In this document: positions 6,204-7,672 of the stretch, in pieces | Numbering within the stretch: position 1 is the first letter of the stretch | How the letters are laid out: each line of letters begins with the position of its first letter | Assembly (NCBI GenBank): GCA_020441345.1 | Contig: JAGRMK010000030.1 | Coordinates: forward strand, 1-7,672 | From: Paracoccaceae bacterium | Lineage (GTDB): Bacteria > Pseudomonadota > Alphaproteobacteria > Rhodobacterales > Rhodobacteraceae | Length of the DNA: 7,672 nucleotides | Direction: 5' to 3' | Translations under genes and position numbers: made by a program | The notes under the pieces: generated by a model | The model's input: only the letters and a program-made list of their open reading frames with translations | Database searches by the model: none | Told to the model about the DNA's origin: nothing

Positions 6204-7672
6204 TCATTCCCCGCCTTGGGTAAGGTGAATATCACTGTCCACATCTTGCGGGGGGTTCCGGCGCTCGCGGATCAGGGTGCGGATATGCAGGGCGATCACC
6301 AGAAGGATCAGCCCGAAAAGGATCATCGCGATCGGTCGATCAATCATGTCCAGCGGTGACGAGACACGCGGCATGGCCGAGCGCAGCTTGACCTCCATGA
6401 TCCCGCCCAGGACCATGCCCAGGATGATCGGCACAATCGGCAGGTTCAGACGCTTGAGAATCACCCCGAACACGCCGAACCCCGCCGCCATCGCGCAATC
6501 CGTAGCCGAGTTGCGCAGCGAATAGACACCGACAAACCCCAGCAGCAGGATCACGATACCGACCATCCGCGACGGAATCTGGATGATCCTTGTCACCAGG
6601 TTGGTCGAGACCAGCAGGAACATCATCACCAGCACGTTCAGGATCAACAGCGCCATATACAGCGCCATGACGAAATCCATCTCGTTCTGGAACAGTTGCG
6701 GGCCGGGGATCACGTTATGTACGTAGAACACGCTGAGCATCATCGCCGTCAACGCCTCGCCGGGAATGCCCAACGCCAGAAGCGGAATCATCGCGGCGGC
6801 GGGGACGGCATTGTTGGCGGATTCAGACGCGATCAATCCCTCGGGCGAACCATTGCCGAACAATTCCGGGTTTTTCGACGTCTTTTGCGCGTAGGTGTAG
6901 CTCATGAACTGGGCCGTGAATTCGCCAACGCCGGGGATCATGCCCATCAATACGCCAAAACTGGCGGCGACGCTGGCCACCCGTTTGTAAAGCCACAACT
7001 CCTTCAGCCCGCCAAAGATCGACCCCTTGAGCGAGGTCATCTCGGGTGCATGGTCTTTTTCGACCAGCAGCAAGAATGCCTGACTGAGCGCGAACAGCCC
7101 CAGCACAACAACGATCAGATCGACGCCCGACGACAGCCAGGACTGGTCGAAGGTGAAGCGGCGCGAATAGCGCACCGGTTCCAACCCGACGGTGTTCAAG
7201 AAGATCCCGAACGCCGCCAGCATCCCGGCGGCAAAGACCTGACCGCGATGCGCCAGCACCACCAGGATAATCCCCAGCAGCGCCGCCAGAAAGATCTCGC
7301 GCGAGCCGAACATCGGCGCGATCCGTGCCAGCAGCGGCGACAAGGCGATCAGGCACAGCAACGAGAACACGCCGCCAAAGAACGAGGCGGAATAGGCCAG
7401 AGCGATCGCCCGCCGCCCCTCGCCGCGCTTGGTCATCGGATAGCCGTCATAGGTGGTCAGCGCATTGACCGCCGTGCCGGGCGTGTTGATCAGGATCGCC
7501 GGGATCGCGCCGCCGTACATCGAAGACCCATAAATCCCCAGCAGCATCGTCAGGCCGACAAGCGGCGGCAAGGAAAACGTCGCGGGCAACAGGATGGCAA
7601 TCGCCACCGCCGCGCCCACGCCGGGGATCGCACCGATGATGACGCCGCCAACGGAACCGATCAACAGGGCGA
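6204..7672 (-). CDS. tctA: TctA-type tripartite tricarboxylate transporter large membrane subunit (N-terminus outside window)
   Basis: At least 488 residues of a very hydrophobic multi-spanning inner-membrane permease are visible; roughly 15-30 N-terminal residues should lie beyond 7672. The frame stays open to the window edge, so the TTG at 7662-7664 is not the true start. TctA is the large subunit of TTT transporters, which work with TctB and a periplasmic TctC binding protein to import carboxylates using an ion gradient. Diagnostic features, counted from that TTG: GAIPGVG (11-17); YGSSMYGGAIPAILINTPG (45-63) followed by YDGYPM (72-77); then, in the second half, GMIPGVG (241-247), PEGLIASESANNAVPAAA (274-291) and LALGIPG (296-302). 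The two GxIPGVG loops reflect the internal two-fold repeat of the family. The tail after the last membrane segment (RERRNPPQDVDSDIHLTQGGE region) is charged and probably cytoplasmic. No tctB or tctC is in the window; they would be expected upstream, to the right. Being 57 bases from a demethylase gene suggests the cargo is an N-methylated carboxylate, which is inference. Confidence 0.93.
   Translation of the reverse strand, partial: ALLIGSVGGVIIGAIPGVGAAVAIAILLPATFSLPPLVGLTMLLGIYGSSMYGGAIPAILINTPGTAVNALTTYDGYPMTKRGEGRRAIALAYSASFFGGVFSLLCLIALSPLLARIAPMFGSREIFLAALLGIILVVLAHRGQVFAAGMLAAFGIFLNTVGLEPVRYSRRFTFDQSWLSSGVDLIVVVLGLFALSQAFLLLVEKDHAPEMTSLKGSIFGGLKELWLYKRVASVAASFGVLMGMIPGVGEFTAQFMSYTYAQKTSKNPELFGNGSPEGLIASESANNAVPAAAMIPLLALGIPGEALTAMMLSVFYVHNVIPGPQLFQNEMDFVMALYMALLILNVLVMMFLLVSTNLVTRIIQIPSRMVGIVILLLGFVGVYSLRNSATDCAMAAGFGVFGVILKRLNLPIVPIILGMVLGGIMEVKLRSAMPRVSSPLDMIDRPIAMILFGLILLVIALHIRTLIRERRNPPQDVDSDIHLTQGGE

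Noticed and set aside
7662..7664. TTG as the start codon of tctA
   Set aside because: The frame continues open to the window edge (residues Ala-Leu precede it), and TctA proteins have more N-terminal sequence before the first GxIPGVG loop; this is a truncation by the window.

Overview
The window is GC-rich and densely coded. Every gene I can support lies on the minus strand, so the text reads right to left. Codon use, short Shine-Dalgarno-led gaps and the protein families suggest an alphaproteobacterium, probably a Rhodobacterales/Roseobacter-type or rhizobium-like heterotroph. That placement is inferred from general resemblance, not from a marker gene.

Layout in transcription order: (1) 7672-6204, most of a TctA-type large membrane subunit of a tripartite tricarboxylate transporter, with its N-terminus beyond the window edge; (2) 6146-3699, an 815-residue flavoprotein of the dimethylglycine/sarcosine dehydrogenase family (FAD oxidase domain fused to a GcvT-like folate domain); (3) 3676-2453, a 407-residue Tm-1-like (UPF0261) protein; (4) 2450-414, a 678-residue flavin/iron-sulfur oxidoreductase related to trimethylamine dehydrogenase and the StcD/DgcA N-demethylases; (5) after a 105-base gap, 308-1, the first half of a short ribonuclease D-like exonuclease that probably belongs to a separate housekeeping unit.

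Genes 1-4 are separated by 57, 22 and 2 bases and look like one operon. The simplest reading is a module that takes up an N-methylated carboxylate (a betaine or N-methyl amino acid) and removes methyl groups with two different flavoprotein demethylases. The DMGDH-like enzyme could pass its one-carbon unit to tetrahydrofolate. The TMADH-like enzyme would probably release formaldehyde. The substrate cannot be read from the sequence.

Two features stand out. The Tm-1-like protein, whose biochemical role in bacteria is unclear, sits between the two demethylases with near-coupled translation. The TMADH-like enzyme keeps the 4Fe-4S cysteines and the catalytic Tyr/His/Asp set but lacks the cysteine that tethers FMN in TMADH and most of the aromatic amine-binding bowl. 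I found no tRNA, rRNA, CRISPR array, insertion sequence or convincing intrinsic terminator.
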